Translations under genes and position numbers: made by a program
The notes under the pieces: generated by a model
What the model saw: only the letters and a program-made list of their open reading frames with translations
Told to the model about the DNA's origin: nothing
The model's database searches: none
Assembly: GCA_007122045.1 (NCBI GenBank)
Contig: SKJM01000090.1
Location: 1-5,226, forward strand
DNA: 5,226 bases
Direction of reading: 5' to 3'
Source: Planctomycetales bacterium
GTDB taxonomy: Bacteria; Planctomycetota; Planctomycetia; Pirellulales; Thermoguttaceae
Part shown: piece by piece, positions 4,347 to 5,226 of the stretch
How positions within the stretch are numbered: the stretch's first letter is position 1
Layout of the letters: every line of letters starts with the position of its first letter

Positions 4347-5226
4347 TTCCGCCATCGGCGCAGTGCCTGGTCCGTTCGCTCGAACAGTCGGCCGTCCTGG
4401 GCGGGGATGCCACGCAAGTCGAGACGCTGGCCACCCACATGTCGTGGGTCCTGCTGGCCGGCCCTTACGCGTACAAGATCAAGAAACCGATCGACTTGGG
4501 CTTCGCCGACTTCTCGACGCTCGAAAAGCGGCGGTATTTCTGCAACGAAGAATTGCGGGTGAATCGGCGGTTGGCGCCGGAATGGTATCTGGACGTGGTG
4601 CCGATTTACGGGACGCCGGAGGCGCCGTCACTCGAATGCGCCGGCGAGCCGATCGAATACGCGGTGAAAATGAAGCGTTTCCCGCAGGAGGCCAGGCTCG
4701 ACCGTGTCCTCGGCCGCAATCAGTTCCGTCGCGAGCATCTCGACGGACTGGTCCGGCAGATGGCCGAGTTCCACGCGCGGGTGGAGGTCGACGTGAACGG
4801 GCGGGGATTCGGCACTCCCGAAGCGGTTCGCAAGCCCATGGAGGCGAACTTCGAGCACCTTGCCGAGGACGTGGGAGACGGCGACGTGCTGGACCGGCTC
4901 GAGCGTCTCAAACAATGGAGTGCGGAGCAGAGCGAGGCCCGGCGACAGGACTTCGCCCGGCGCAAGCAAGAAGGGCTCATCCGCGAGTGCCATGGCGACA
5001 TGCACTTGGGAAACATGTTTCTGCAAGACGAGTCGGTGGTGATCTTCGACGCCATCGAGTTCAACGAGAACCTGCGATGGATCGACGTCCTCAGCGAAGT
5101 GGCCTTCCTGGTGATGGACCTCGAGGACCGCGGCCGGGCCGATCTGGCCCGGCGCGCCCTGAACGGATACCTGGAAATCACCGGCGACTATGCCGGATTG
5201 GCCGTGACGCCGTACTATCTTGCGTA
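4343..5226 (+). CDS. COG2187-type APH-fold kinase, N-terminal part (truncated by the window edge)
   Basis: Open from GTG 4343 to the right edge without a stop: 294 residues plus two bases. The N-terminal block THMSWVLLAGPYAYKIKKPI (31-50) and the following DLGFADFSTLEKRR (51-64) and CNEELRVNRRLAP (67-79) are hallmarks of COG2187. In this family an aminoglycoside-phosphotransferase-like domain is often followed by a P-loop AAA_33 kinase domain. EYAVKMKRFP (105-114) continues the N-lobe. The catalytic loop is CHGDMHLGNMFL (216-227; Asp219, Asn224), and VVIFDAIEFN (232-241) supplies the metal-binding Asp236, as in Brenner-motif kinases. Substrate unknown; not evidence of antibiotic resistance. 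Full-length relatives are about 500 residues with a Walker A further on, so the P-loop domain should lie beyond the window. M. tuberculosis Rv2004c (DosR regulon) is such a protein. Coupled to the hydrolase by the start/stop overlap. Confidence 0.88.
   Translation, partial: MIPPSAQCLVRSLEQSAVLGGDATQVETLATHMSWVLLAGPYAYKIKKPIDLGFADFSTLEKRRYFCNEELRVNRRLAPEWYLDVVPIYGTPEAPSLECAGEPIEYAVKMKRFPQEARLDRVLGRNQFRREHLDGLVRQMAEFHARVEVDVNGRGFGTPEAVRKPMEANFEHLAEDVGDGDVLDRLERLKQWSAEQSEARRQDFARRKQEGLIRECHGDMHLGNMFLQDESVVIFDAIEFNENLRWIDVLSEVAFLVMDLEDRGRADLARRALNGYLEITGDYAGLAVTPYYLA

Noticed and set aside
3588..4355. Minus-strand open frame of 255 codons across the YqjE-like and hydrolase genes
   Set aside because: It is antisense to two genes with clear family motifs, has no Shine-Dalgarno site noticed and no domain.

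Overview
The window is GC-rich, densely coded bacterial DNA. All seven complete or partial genes except one lie on the plus strand, most with good Shine-Dalgarno sites. The gene types (exported multi-BON protein, YqjD/YqjE-like membrane proteins) point to a Gram-negative-type envelope. A planctomycete or another environmental GC-rich lineage is plausible, but this is a guess and no marker gene settles it.

Layout: (1) 1-114, plus strand, the C-terminal tail of a probable DCC/DUF393-type protein. (2) 152-514, minus strand, a complete pterin-4a-carbinolamine dehydratase, convergent with the tail. (3) 515-717, a divergent intergenic region holding a strong minus-strand sigma-54-type -24/-12 element and a weaker plus-strand one. 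(4) 718-2175, an exported protein made of six BON domains, followed 25 nt later by a stand-alone COG1926-type phosphoribosyltransferase (2201-2878). (5) 2879-3005, an intergenic gap with a near-consensus sigma-54 promoter at 2900-2916. (6) A tight plus-strand operon: DUF883/YqjD-like tail-anchored protein (3006-3338), YqjE-like two-helix membrane protein (3408-3737), ABHD14-like alpha/beta hydrolase (3753-4346), and a GTG-started COG2187-type kinase whose start overlaps the hydrolase stop and which runs off the right edge (4343 onward).

The plus-strand genes read as a stress or dormancy type accessory module: an envelope BON protein, two small inner-membrane proteins, a phosphoribosyltransferase, a small hydrolase and an APH-fold kinase. 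Relatives of two of these are known from the Mycobacterium tuberculosis DosR dormancy regulon (Rv0571c for the phosphoribosyltransferase, Rv2004c for the kinase). The most interesting signal is regulatory. Each of the three intergenic regions that should carry a promoter has a GG-N10-GC element resembling the sigma-54 consensus, two of them differing from it at one specified position. This suggests the genes are switched on together by RpoN and an enhancer-binding activator that is not in the window.
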